A stretch of 64,000 nt of DNA, from contig JAACJK010000168.1 of assembly GCA_013368325.1 (NCBI GenBank), positions 669,627 through 733,626 on the forward strand, read 5' to 3'. The position numbers were made by a program, and so were the translations under genes. The notes under the pieces were generated by a model. It was given only the letters and a program-made list of their open reading frames with translations, made no database searches and was not told the DNA's origin. The DNA is from Ephemerocybe angulata (taxonomy: Eukaryota > Basidiomycota > Agaricomycetes > Agaricales > Psathyrellaceae). This document shows, in pieces, positions 54,452 to 64,000 of the stretch (positions within the stretch are counted from its first letter, which is position 1; each line of letters starts with the position of its first letter).

Positions 54452-55815
54452 AGGACACTGCCGTCGCGAAAAGAACCGTTGGTCGCGACAAGGCAAGCCC
54501 GGAGGTGCGTAACAACAAACCCAGCAGAAAAGCCACGGTAGAGGATGAGGAAGACGATGAGGATGAGGAGCCAATAAAGAGAGGGCCGCCGTCAGGAGTA
54601 AAGAAGGTCTTTAATCCGCGAGCACCTCGAGGAGTGCGGTTCGAAACGGTAGAAGTTGGAGGGACGAGTCAAGCGGCGCCTAAGTTGAAAGACCGGCCCT
54701 TTGTACTAGTACCACCACTCAAAACGACTCCGTTGAAAACACCAACCCGCGAGGATGTACAGCAAGGGAGAGAAGGTCGTTCCGATCCCAAAACAGCGTT
54801 GCCTCGCTTAGAGAAGAAGGGACCCGCGTATCAGCACAAGGCGCCTATTGAGGAAGCCGAGTCGCTGAGCCGCATCATGGAGGAGTTACTGAGTACGAGG
54901 TTCACTACGAGTCTTAAGGATTTGGCAAGCATTTTGGCACCTGCTCGCGAGTACTTGAAAAAGATGATAACCAAGAAGAAGATTGCGATTGATAATAAGG
55001 AAAAGGCCTCAGATCTTGAGTACCAAATCATCGCTCTCATTGACTTGATGTCTACTGAGTACAAAGCTCGCGCGGTACAAATGTGCAACATCTTAGAGGC
55101 AGAAGAGGAGTTGGGCGAAATGGAGATCCCCGATCCTGAAAGAGAAGAAGAGGAAGAACCCGGGACTGTAAGAGTTGAACAAGTCTTCATGCAGTTGGAA
55201 GAGCTGCCTCCCGCGCAAGTCTTTCTGGCACAAGGGATTCCGTCGGTACCCGACGGAGCCTTCGTAGTTAGTGACCCCGTGGAGCAGTATCTAAATTCAT
55301 TGGAAGATGGGGAAGAGCCGCGGCCAATTCTGGTAGCGCGCGAATCCGTGTCTCTGAGAACTGTCTACCCGAGTATCAATAAATCGGGTAAGGTAGAAGT
55401 CCTCTTGGATACGGGCTCCCAGATCTGTTCCATGGATGCAGATGTGGCGAGACGTCTGGGAATCTCTTTCGATCCAGATATCGTCATTCACCTCCAATCC
55501 GCCAACCGAACGACAGAAAAGACTCTAGGTCTGGCTAGAAACATCGAGTTCGACTTCGATGGAGTAACGGCATATATCCAGCTTCACATCATTCGCCGTC
55601 CAGCGTATGATGTTCTTCTCGGGAGACCTTTCGACGTCGCTATGTCAAGCGAGGTCAAGAACAACACCCGCGGCGAGCAGCAGATCACACTCTGCGATCC
55701 CAACACGGGCAAGAGGATTACCATTGCCACCAGCCCTCGAGGCAAACCACCCCCACACGTTAGAAAAGAGATGCTTGACGCTCAAGAAGTAAATTTTCGA
55801 GCCTCGAGGATCTGA
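54448..55815 (+). CDS. Gypsy protease region of pol
   Basis: Entered from gag by -1 frameshift rather than its own ATG. A basic/acidic linker, a helical region (about 54850-55150), then the aspartic protease: VEVLLDTGSQICSMDADVAR with the catalytic DTGS at about 55410, and YDVLLGRPFDVA at about 55605. The frame ends at 55815 only because one base seems to be missing near 55803 (GAGCCTCGAG); the RT frame continues directly. It processes gag-pol. Confidence 0.75.
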   Translation: MKDTAVAKRTVGRDKASPEVRNNKPSRKATVEDEEDDEDEEPIKRGPPSGVKKVFNPRAPRGVRFETVEVGGTSQAAPKLKDRPFVLVPPLKTTPLKTPTREDVQQGREGRSDPKTALPRLEKKGPAYQHKAPIEEAESLSRIMEELLSTRFTTSLKDLASILAPAREYLKKMITKKKIAIDNKEKASDLEYQIIALIDLMSTEYKARAVQMCNILEAEEELGEMEIPDPEREEEEEPGTVRVEQVFMQLEELPPAQVFLAQGIPSVPDGAFVVSDPVEQYLNSLEDGEEPRPILVARESVSLRTVYPSINKSGKVEVLLDTGSQICSMDADVARRLGISFDPDIVIHLQSANRTTEKTLGLARNIEFDFDGVTAYIQLHIIRRPAYDVLLGRPFDVAMSSEVKNNTRGEQQITLCDPNTGKRITIATSPRGKPPPHVRKEMLDAQEVNFRASRI

Positions 55816-58019
55816 TCAACGGTGATCAGGGGGAAGTGGGTCTAATCCTCGAGAGAGATGACAGGACTGGCAAAATTAGCCTAACCCAAGTCGTGAGACC
55901 CACAGAGAGCGTATTCAGTCAAGAAGAGTTACAGAGAGCGTATCTACAGTCGTACTTCGAGGGAACTCCAGAAGGCGACGAAGATGACAGAAAAGGACGA
56001 GAGGTATTTCAAAACTACCTCTCGACCATAGAAAACCCAGATAGCGAAAAGAGAGTACAGTTAGTCGTGGAGACGCAACCAGCGATGACCTCCCAAGATC
56101 AGAAAGCGAAAGCCAAAGTCAAGGGAGTCTCGAAGGGCACGAAATACAAGAAGGTGGCTGATAAAGTCAAACCGGTTATGGGGCACTTAGACGAGAGGTT
56201 TCGCATCATTAGGGACATTAAAGGTGACCCGCTCGCGAACCTCCCTGAGCTACCGACTAGACCTTCGGAGTTCAAACCCACTGGGCGCTACACACAAGAG
56301 AGGAAGGAGGACATGGACAAGCTGCATAAAGGGGACTTCTTGTGGGACGAAGAAAGGAAACTACTACATAACTTCGTCTCGATACATGAAGAAGGCTTCG
56401 CTTGGGATGATTCCGAAAGGGGGAGCTTTAAACCAGAGTTCTTCCCGCCAGTAGAGATACCCACGACCCCTCACACCCCTTGGGCGCTTAGAAACATTCC
56501 TATTCCCCCAGGCTTGTATGATCGCGTGTGTGCCATGATCAAGAGCAAAATAGATGCCGGCGTGTACGAGCCTTCGAACTCATCGTACAGGTCGAGGTGG
56601 TTTTGCGTGTTGAAGAAAGATGGAGAGAGTCTGAGGATTGTACACAGCTTAGAGCTGCTGAACGCAGTTACAATCGCTCACTCGGGAGTGCCCCCAGCAA
56701 CGGAAGAGTTGGCGAGTAAGTTCGCAGGAAGGTCGTGTGGAGGCTGTCTGGATTTATATGTAGGATACGACGAGAGGTTATTATCACCTTCCTCGCGAGA
56801 CCTCACCACATTCCAAACACCCTTCGGTGCGATGAGATTGGTAACCCTACCCATGGGATGGACCAATTCCGTGCCCATCTTCCACGACGATGTCACCCAT
56901 ATCTTACAAGAAGAAATACCAGAAGTCACTTGGCCGTTTTTGGATGATGTGCCCGTAGGTGGACCTCGTACTAGATACGAGAAAGCCGACGGTACGTGCG
57001 AGACTATACCCGAGAACCCTGGTATCCGAAGATTTGTATGGGAGCATTTCCAGAATCTCAACCGTGTAGTGGAGAGAATGAAGTACAGTGGCGGCACATT
57101 CTCAGGAAAGAAGTCCGTACTGTGCGCAGACGAGTTTGTGGTGGTTGGCCATTTATGTACCTATGAAGGTCGAAAACCACTGCCAGAGAGAGTAGGTGTC
57201 ATCGAGAGGTGGGGACCTTGTCAGTCTGTCAGCGATGTCCGCGCCTTCCTAGGAACAGTGGGGACGATGAGAATATTTATCCGTGACTATGCTAAACGCG
57301 CAGACGCGATCCAGAAGCTGACAAGGATTGACCAACCGTTCGAGTGGGGAGAAGCTCAGGACGCCGTGATGCGAGACTTAAAGGATGCAGTCCGAGACGC
57401 ACCATGCCTAAGATCCCTGGACTATGATGTTAACACCGAGATCAAGCTCTCAGTCGACACGTCCTACAAAGCGATCGGCTGGTACATAAGTCAACAAGAC
57501 ATTGCAGACCTTAAGAAGTGGTGGTACGCGCGGTTCGGCTCGACTACCATGACTCCGCGCGAGGCTCGCTACTCCCAACCAAAACGAGAGTTATTCGGAT
57601 TGATGAGAGCATTGCAGGAGAACAAATACTGGCTCATTGGCTGCAGACGTCTAGTGGTAGAAACCGATGCTCAATACATTAAAGGAATGCTCAACAATCC
57701 GGAAATGGGTCCTAACGCTACCATTAACCGATGGATTGAGAACATTCTGATGTATCACTTCAAGCTACGGCACGTAGCAGGCAAGACCTTTGCCGCGGAT
57801 GGACTTTCCAGGCGTGATCGCATGCCCGAGGATCCGCCGCACCAGCCCTACGACCACCAAGGAGAATCGGGCGACGGACTGAGAGGATACTCGAAACCTA
57901 ACCCAGAGGATCCGGACCCGCTCGACTTCGAGGACTTCAAACATGAGATTGACACGCGAGGAGGATATCTCCTCAATGTCACGATCCCTGAAGCCGATTC
58001 GAGGATGACAGAGTTCTGA
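55816..58019 (+). CDS. Gypsy reverse transcriptase and RNase H
   Basis: RT spans about 56550-57100: RSRWFCVLKKDGESLRIVHS, FQTPFGAMRLVTLPMGWTNS, and the catalytic WPFLDDVPVGG at about 56940 (FLDD in place of YxDD, acceptable in Gypsy). A thumb/connection follows (RAFLGTVGTMRIFIRDYAKR). RNase H has IKLSVDTSYKAIGWYISQ and VVETDAQYIKGML, ending near 57800. The stop at 58019 again comes from a one-base loss, since LTGVSRHVRTATRAQL continues in the next frame. Converts element RNA to DNA. Confidence 0.82.
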
Positions 58020-59555
58020 CTGGTGTCTCGCGACATGTCCGAACGGCGACGCGAGCACAGTTGGTCAACGTCGAGATGTTGCCAGATGCAGAGTTGAAAA
58101 TGGATGAAGAAGAGATAGAGGCGTACGATGACGCGAGACGATCCCAACAAGCGCGGGACACAGACGAGCGCCTACCCAAATAGCTAAGTGGCTAAAGGGG
58201 CCGCTACAAGCGCCCGAGGGATTGAAGCCGGCAGATGTGGGCAAGTGGGTCCGAGAGTGCAGCCATTACTTCGAAAAAGAAGGAAAGCTGTATCGAAGAC
58301 AAACTGGTCACCCACAGCTAGTTGTGCCTAAGGAGAACCGTATGTACATGATGAGGGCCGCACACGACACACTTGGACACCGAGGCGCGTGGGCCACCAC
58401 TCAGGTTCTACTGAAGCGCTTCTGGTGGCCTGAACTCGAAGGAGATGTGAACTGGTATGTAAAGACCTGTCACGTTTGCCAGCTGAGGACAAAGCTACTG
58501 TTGAAGATCCCACCACAAGTCACGGATACTCCGTCGATCTTCCAAGTCTTGCACGCGGATGTGTTGCAAATGACTCCCGCGAGCAACGGCTGCAAGTACA
58601 TTGTGCATGGTCGGTGTGCGCTGTCTTCTTGGATGGAGGGCAAGCCCTTGAAAGAAGAAACAGGCGCACAGATCGGCGCGTGGTTATTGGAGATCATCAC
58701 GAGATGGGGATGCATGAGGGAGATTGTTACGGACAATGGAGGCGCGTTCGTGAAGGCTGCAAAATGGCTTGAGGACAAGTATGGCATTAAGGGAATTAAG
58801 ATCTCGCCGTACAACTCCAAAGCCAATGGTCGGATCGAGCGTCCCACTACGACGTCCGCGACATGCTGTTCAAGGCAACCAATGGTGTCGCGAAGCAATG
58901 GTACTGGTACTTCCAACACATTATGTGGGCGGACCGCGTTACGGTACGACGTCGATTCGGAGTCTCTCCGTTCTTCATGGTCACCGGCGCGGAACCAGTT
59001 CTGCCATTAGACATCCAGGAAGCAACTTGGCTAGTCGAGCCTCCAAGCGGTCCTATGACCACAGAGGAGCTTCTGGCGCAGCGCGCGAAGGGCTTAGCTA
59101 AGCATAGGGACTTAGTCGAGAATATGAGGAGTCGAGTTGATAAGGAGAAGAGAGAACGCGTCGTGAAATACGAAAAGGAGTATGCACGGACAATCCGAGA
59201 CTTCAAATTCAAACGCGGAGACTTAGTATTAATGCGCAATACGAGTATTGAGAAAAGTCTCGACAAGAAAATGAAGCCGAGGTATTTGGGCCTTTAGTGG
59301 TGATTGCACGTAATAAGGGAGGAGCGTACATTCTCGCAGAAATGGATGGTGCCGTCCTACAGAGCGCCGTTGGGCCTTCAGAGTCATCCCATATCACGCG
59401 AGGAAACGCATTCCTCTCCCTGCGTCAATTCATGACTTCATCGACATAGAGCCGTCCACGCTGGAAGAGATGGAAGAAGAGTCGGAAACAGGGTACATTG
59501 AGGACTTAGCATTTAAAGGAATGCCGAGAGGTGACCCTGAGGAAGACGACGATTA
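58020..59555 (+). pseudogene. Gypsy integrase, several one-base breaks
   Basis: HHCC zinc finger: HDTLGHRGAWATTQVLLKRF and CHVCQ (about 58360-58480). Core: VLHADVLQM (58550), IVTDNGGAF (58730) and NGRIER (58830), giving D, D and E. The C-terminal domain runs FKRGDLVLMRNTS, then ALRVIPYH-like [15 protein letters not shown], to TAG at 59553-59555. Frame breaks sit at about 58172 (AAA), 58845 (CCC), 59292 (GGCC) and 59362, each explained by a single missing base. It would insert cDNA into host DNA. Whether the breaks are biological or assembly errors is open. Confidence 0.75.
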
Positions 59556-59600
59556 GGTCGAGCGGTTCGCAGAGTCATCGAGGACGATGATTTTTTAGTT

Positions 59601-59617
59601 GGGGGGAGAGAGAGGGG
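59601..59617 (+). promoter_or_regulatory. Polypurine-tract-like run
   Basis: GGGGGGAGAGAGAGGGG, 45 bp after the integrase stop, the usual place for the plus-strand primer. The following bases (TACTACCCG) do not match the 5' LTR start, so it may be an internal tract or a relic. Confidence 0.45.
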
Positions 59618-59801
59618 TACTACCCGAACTCAATACTTAACATAAAGATTATCTTACTCCGAAATTTGCGATTTTAGAGAAAGGTCCAAACGAGAATCAT
59701 ATTGACATCGAAAGCGGAAAACTAGAGAGCAAAAACCGTTTGAAGGGACTACGCGATTAGACTAAAGCTGGTTCAGCGGATCCAAGACTACTAAAGCGAA
59801 C

Positions 59802-61308
59802 CTAAGTAGAGGTAGAAGGAGCAGAAGAAGAAGCAGCAGAGTTGTCGTTGAGAGAAAGAAGAGAAGCCTCAAAGTGGTGTACTCCTCGTTGAGGATCTGC
59901 CAGAAACCAGTGTAGATCTGAAGCTTGTGAATAACCTGCAACATGACGCCGCGGGTCTCGCCAATATAACACGGAGGTTCTCCTCGTTCTGAGTCTGGTT
60001 GGCGAAGTCGCGAACCAACTTGAGTGAGTTGGAAACCACTCCCTGAACGTACTGGTTAGAGATCGCGCGATCATCGACTACAAGAGAGAGTAAGCCCGAG
60101 GACATAAGGAAATCGAAGGGAGAAGGCGCACTGTACTCGACGAGGTTACCGCAGGGAAAAGACGGTTCCCAGAGCCTCGAGAACCAGAAGCCTGAGCCTC
60201 GCGATGAACCTCTCCCTGGCGAGACCTCTTGTTGTTAACTTGCTGGGCCTTCATAAACATAGGAGAACCGGTGTCCATGTTAGGAACCTGAGAGTGGTCC
60301 AACATGCGGACTCCGCCGGACGAGTTGGTGCTACCACCACGAGTGGGACGAGTACGAGAGCCCTAGGAACGAAGTCAGAAGGAGAAAGTGGGAAGAAAGA
60401 AAGATGCATACCCCAGCAGCACCGCCGCGAGCAGAACGGCCGCGACGAGCATTGTTGGCAGAGGCATCGGCCATGACCACATCCTGAGGTTCCAAGAAGG
60501 TGATCTCCTAGAGAATGCGAGAGTAAGCAACGGGCTACAGGAGAGAAACATAGGATACGTACCTCAATGTCCTCAGGGGCAGGAGCACTAGCCTTAGCTT
60601 TACCCTTAGAGGGAGCACTCTCCTCAGCCGGAGTAACAGACTCAGCGACAGGGAACAAGACGCCTAGGGAGAGGATGAATCAGAGAGAGAAGATAAGACG
60701 ATGAAGGAGAGTACGCACGAGCCAAGGAAGACGCGGTAGACTTCGCGGCACGAACAGTGGCATCGCCATCGGCCGCGGTAGCCGCAGAAGCAGCGGTAGG
60801 CATCGGGTATCCTGACGCGGACCGTAACTTTCGCGGCACTCGCCCAGGTACTTGAGAACCAGCTCGAGCTTCTCGTTATCCGGAGGCGTGACCTCGCGAG
60901 AGGAGAACGCGGCCTGGTGAGCAGTCAACGCGGCATGGAGTTTCCCAACGATGCGACGGTGACGAGAGTTGTGCTTAAGAACGGCTTCGACCGGCAGGTG
61001 GCTCCTATGAGAAGGGTCAGTCGCGGGGTAAGGAGATCTGTAAGAACCGAACGTACAACGAGGTCAAACAAGCCCTCTTGGGCGCGACTAACCGCGTTGG
61101 CGGCACGAGGGTTCAAGGTCTTGGAACCAGGAAGGATGTGCTTGAGGCAATCGTTGCGAACTTGGGGTGAGGGACGTAATGCTGGTCCCTAAGAGGTGGT
61201 CTTCAAGGTCATTCGCACCTTCATTGAAAGTGCGAAGGATAGACCTGGGAGACGCCGGAGCAGCAGCCTCAGGGGAGGAGAAGGAGAAGGGGAAGGAACG
61301 ACAGGCAT
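59802..61308 (-). CDS. Antisense spliced gene B downstream of integrase
   Basis: Start ATG at 61308 (MPVVPSPSPS). Likely segments: ILRTFNEGANDLEDHLLG, QVRNDCLKHILPGSKTLNPR, RIVGKLHAALTAHQAAFSSR with NEKLELVLKYLGECRESYG, an Ala/Pro/Lys-rich linker (AEESAPSKGKAKASAPAPED), a Gly/Arg patch (NARRGRSARGG), MLDHSQVPNMDTGSPMFMKA, and a C-terminal NQYVQGVVSNSLKLVRDFAN then FEASLLSLNDNSAASSS. Introns of 50-90 nt separate them; a few one-base shifts remain, as in the integrase. A TATAAATA box lies 55 bp upstream. I do not recognise the family. Confidence 0.5.
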
Positions 61309-61362
61309 TGAGAGAGAGAAGGTCGAGTAAATCGATGCTGAAAAGGAGAGAAAACTCCCCAG

Positions 61363-61370
61363 TATTTATA
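61363..61370 (-). promoter_or_regulatory. TATA box for gene B
   Basis: TATAAATA on the minus strand, 55 bp before the ATG at 61308. Confidence 0.5.
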
Positions 61371-61378
61371 CTCGAGAG

Positions 61379-61900
61379 AGAACTGGAGCGGGAACAGGGG
61401 TCTAAGTCATAATCTAGCATTGGGTCTCGGAGTCCGGCACCCAGAGATGGCGACATGTGAGGTAGCGCGTGAATAGGATGCCAGAATAGCTCGGCGCGAG
61501 GAATATCGCGCGGCAGCGAAGCTGAGAGGAATTGCACGCGTGAAACGCTATGGAAGGGGAGCGTAATTGCACCCGCGCGCCATCAAACAGGGGGGCGCTT
61601 AACGGCTAAACCGAGATCTCGAGGACTGTGACTACGACGAAGGTTCCAGGCGAGAGGTGCGATCGACAAGGTCGAGCCCCTGTCGATCCTCCGCCATGAT
61701 ACCAAGAAGTGAAGCCGAGAGATAGAGAAATCTACCTCGAGAGGTGGAACTGCACACCTTCACACGGGCGCTAAAATGCGCGAAACCAATCAAAGAGCTA
61801 CGAGACGTCAAAATACGAGCGCAATACATTGAGACGTGAATGGGAAGGTACATGGAAGCCATAGTAGTGGTGTAGAAGTATAGGTGATACGTAAGAGTCA
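61379..61900. other. Spacer between antisense genes
   Basis: CpG-rich, with TCGAGAGGTG, AATTGCACCCG and GCGCTTAA words that also occur in the 5' LTR (51250-51480). No reading frame of note. The shared words hint at common origin with the LTR but no long match is visible. Confidence 0.35.
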
Positions 61901-61946
61901 GTGTCTGTTTGAGAGAGAAGAGTCCAAGAAAAGGGAAGCCGAGCGC

Positions 61947-63978
61947 CTAAGCAACGGGAGGAGCGTCCTGCGCATCCAACGCCGCTTCGCCTTCTTCCTC
62001 CTCGTCGATGGGAACACCCCCGTCACGAACTTCGCCTCCCAGCTCCTGTTCGACCGAGTGGTCGTCCTCGACCTGCGAAGACGAACCTGACGAAGGGAGG
62101 ACCGCGATTTGAGGAGCGGCAGGCGACGACGATGAAGGAAGTGGATTGGAGGCCGGAGTAATGAAGTTGGCAGGGTTGACGACGGGGAACGCGACGGTGC
62201 CTTGACTGGTTCCTCGGTTCTCGGCGGCGGCGTACCAAGAGGAGGAAGCGATGCTCTTGATGAGCTCGTCGGAGCCACAGTCGCGAGTGCTGTTAGGATG
62301 TTCGCGAGGAACGATTGAGCGGCGTCGACCTTGAGGGCCTGGAACTCGCAAAGCTTGCGCATCTCGTCGTACATGGCGTGCTCGACGACGAGCGTTTGGA
62401 AAGCGCGATAGCATCTAGAGAATGGGGGAGGTGAGTAAAACGGAACCAGGATGGCGCGAAGGGTAGAACGTACTGTTGACGCTCGGCGCCTGACTCGTGA
62501 GGAACTCCATCTCCCGGACTTGAGGTAAGGTGACGCGAGGAGGGCGTATCGAAGGAGCCCACGAGCACGACTGGCTCGAGTCTTACAGGCCAAGCACTTC
62601 CCGTGGGGTCTTTAGGGTCCTCGACGCACTCCGGAAGTGCACCTCGAGCGATGCATCGACCGCAAGGAGGAGGCGGCTGGGATCGAGAGGTGAGTAACGA
62701 AGTGGTAATGGAGAAAGAGGGACCAACCCTAGGAGGAGGAGTGGTGACGCGCTTGAGGAGCTTGACGTCGGAACGAGACGAGAGGAGCTGGGAGGCGGCA
62801 CTAAGTGCTGAAGGACCTCGGCCATGGCGAGCTGATGAGCTTGAAAGGCGGCGGCCTGCTTCGCAGCCATAAGTTGCCTGCGGCTTTGCGCCTCGTCGAC
62901 CTCACCCTCGCCGTCGTCTCCAGCATCCTCAGCGTCGCCCCCAGCGTCTCCAACGAAGTCTCCGGTAATGCTAGAAGAGTCGCTAGACGAATCGGAATCG
63001 TCGGACTGTTCAGGATCGTAGGTCTCGACATCGATCGTAGTCCTAACGGTCTTGGGAACGGGAGGCGAAGTTGATGGGCAGCGTACAGAGAGGGTGGAGG
63101 CTGCGCGGCACGGCCTTGCCTTTCGAAGACGAAGTTCTGGTAGACGAGGAGGGACCAGCACCGCGGGATGACGAAGTCGGCTCGACTTTGATCTTCTTGA
63201 GGGGAGGCGGCTGCACGCCCAAGAACTGTTCAGATAAGTCGACCCGAGAGGAACGGAGAGAACGCGACGTACCCCAGTGTCACCAGAGGACTTGCGCTTG
63301 GATGGAACCTCGGCGGGACGAGCAGAACTAAGGCCAGCCACTGATGGCGCCGACCGACGTCCTTGACCTCACCGAGCGAATAGGCGCCGGTTGCGTCGCA
63401 ATCCGCTCTCGGGTGTCTGAAGCTTTCGGACGCGAAGTTGAGGTTTGGAACTGGAGATGTGCGCGTTGACGCTGGAGAAGAATGTGAGTACACCGCCAAA
63501 TGAGCATCGAGGCTACGCACCGGGCAAGGGGCGCGGACACCGTGCCTTGAGCTTTCCGAGAGGAACCCGAGAAGGGGCCTTGGACGAAGGGTAGCTGGAG
63601 TAGGCCAGTCGGAGGGCGGAGGATTAGGTGAAAGAGGGGCGCGGACCACTGAGCTTTAGGATTGAGCGCCGACGAAAGGGAGCGTTTGATTTTCTTGTCA
63701 GAAGTGGCCTGGCCGAGGTAGTACGCCATGTAGTTGCGAAAAGCGGGGAAGTTGGGATGCTGAGTTAGCAGAGGGTTGGTATGGATGAGTTGCTGTGGAT
63801 CGAGAAAGAAAGAACTCTTAGCGTCCGATCGTAGAGCAGAGACGAGAGGCAGCTTACCACTACGCGGATCCACTCATCGTAGAAGGCGTTTAGCTTTGAG
63901 GACTCCAGTCCGGGGACGCCGTCGCCGCCTGAAGCGCAGCTACCATGTCGGCGCCATACCAAGGGAGGGATCGGCCAT
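61947..63978 (-). CDS. Antisense spliced gene A
   Basis: Start ATG at 63978 (MADPSLG, then WYGADMVAALQAATAS after a one-base shift). The next parts are KLNAFYDEWIRVV, a 64-nt intron with GTAAGC and CACAG, and HPNFPAFRNYMAYYLGQATS. Ser/Lys-rich linkers follow (SKGKAVPRS), then an acidic stretch (DVETYDPEQSDDSDSSSDSS, GDAEDAGDDGEGEVDEAQ), QAAAFQAHQLAMAEVLQHLV, EFQALKVDAAQSFLANILTA and an acidic C-terminus (DEEEEGEAALDAQDAPPVA), stop at 61947. Introns are 50-65 nt. The acid/coiled composition suggests a structural or chromatin-associated protein, but no domain is recognised. Confidence 0.5.
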
Positions 63979-64000
63979 CTATATAGAGAGAGAAGAGAGA

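Larger units (their letters stand above)
50855..64000 (+). mobile_element. Long Gypsy element, 3' end beyond window
   Basis: 5' LTR, primer site, gag, protease, RT, RNase H and integrase follow in Ty3/Gypsy order on the plus strand (50855-59555). No chromodomain is seen after integrase. Two antisense spliced genes follow, with the same CpG-rich CGCGAG/TCGAGAG base usage as the LTR. No sequence resembling the 5' LTR start occurs between 59556 and 64000, so the 3' LTR must be outside or lost. CACGT at 50850-50854 is the expected target duplication. Confidence 0.65.

Noticed and set aside
59601..59640. Polypurine run as the start of the Gypsy 3' LTR
   Set aside because: The following sequence (TACTACCCGAACTCAATAC) does not match the 5' LTR start TGATGCGCC or any part of the LTR by eye.
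1..64000. tRNA or rRNA genes
   Set aside because: No cloverleaf-like or conserved rRNA blocks were recognised by eye, though a covariance search was not possible.

Overview
The window looks like repeat-dominated nuclear DNA of a filamentous basidiomycete, most likely an Agaricomycete. The evidence is the set of families present. There is a KDZ transposase with a CxC2 cysteine cluster, a Tad1-like LINE with CCHC-rich ORF1, Copia elements, a Gypsy element without a chromodomain, PIF/Harbinger relics, and introns of 50-90 nt with GT-AG ends. No rRNA, tRNA or clear single-copy housekeeping gene was found. The species cannot be named from this sequence alone.

Layout. 1-16.1 kb is a pile of LINE and Copia sequence: a decayed LINE copy (minus) broken by a second, 5'-truncated LINE (plus) with poly(A) and target duplication; a small TA-flanked fold-back element; a Copia element (minus) with one LTR; a nearly complete LINE (minus) with overlapping ORF1 and ORF2; a solo Copia LTR; and a scrambled third LINE copy. 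16.1-36.5 kb is AT-rich and decayed. It holds Harbinger and LINE relics, an HNH-nuclease-like relic, several unrecognised broken genes, a gag-only LTR element, and several copies of a terminal-inverted-repeat element made largely of AGTCCAG/AGTTCAG words.

36.7-49.4 kb is the most coherent unit: a 12.7-kb KDZ DNA transposon bounded by 25-bp inverted repeats and an imperfect target duplication, inserted into one of the AGTTCAG elements. It carries the KDZ transposase, a 220-aa protein with an RNase H1 N-terminal-like motif, and a divergent 828-aa ten-exon gene. Both companion genes thread in frame. It also has satellite-like repeats in its left arm and an array of AATGATTG words near each end.

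50.0-64.0 kb is a Copia integrase fragment cut by a long Gypsy element: 1.39-kb 5' LTR, primer site, gag, a slippery heptamer at the gag/pol overlap, then protease, RT, RNase H and integrase broken by several one-base deletions in short runs. Downstream of integrase, where a 3' LTR would normally follow, are two antisense spliced genes instead. The 3' LTR is not in the window.

How parts act together. The LINE ORFs encode an RNA-binding protein and an endonuclease/RT that copy the element at its target. The KDZ genes should act on the element's own ends. The Gypsy polyprotein is the usual gag-pro-pol set. Most other coding sequence is dead. Reading of splice sites is by eye; all family calls are from motif recognition, not searches.
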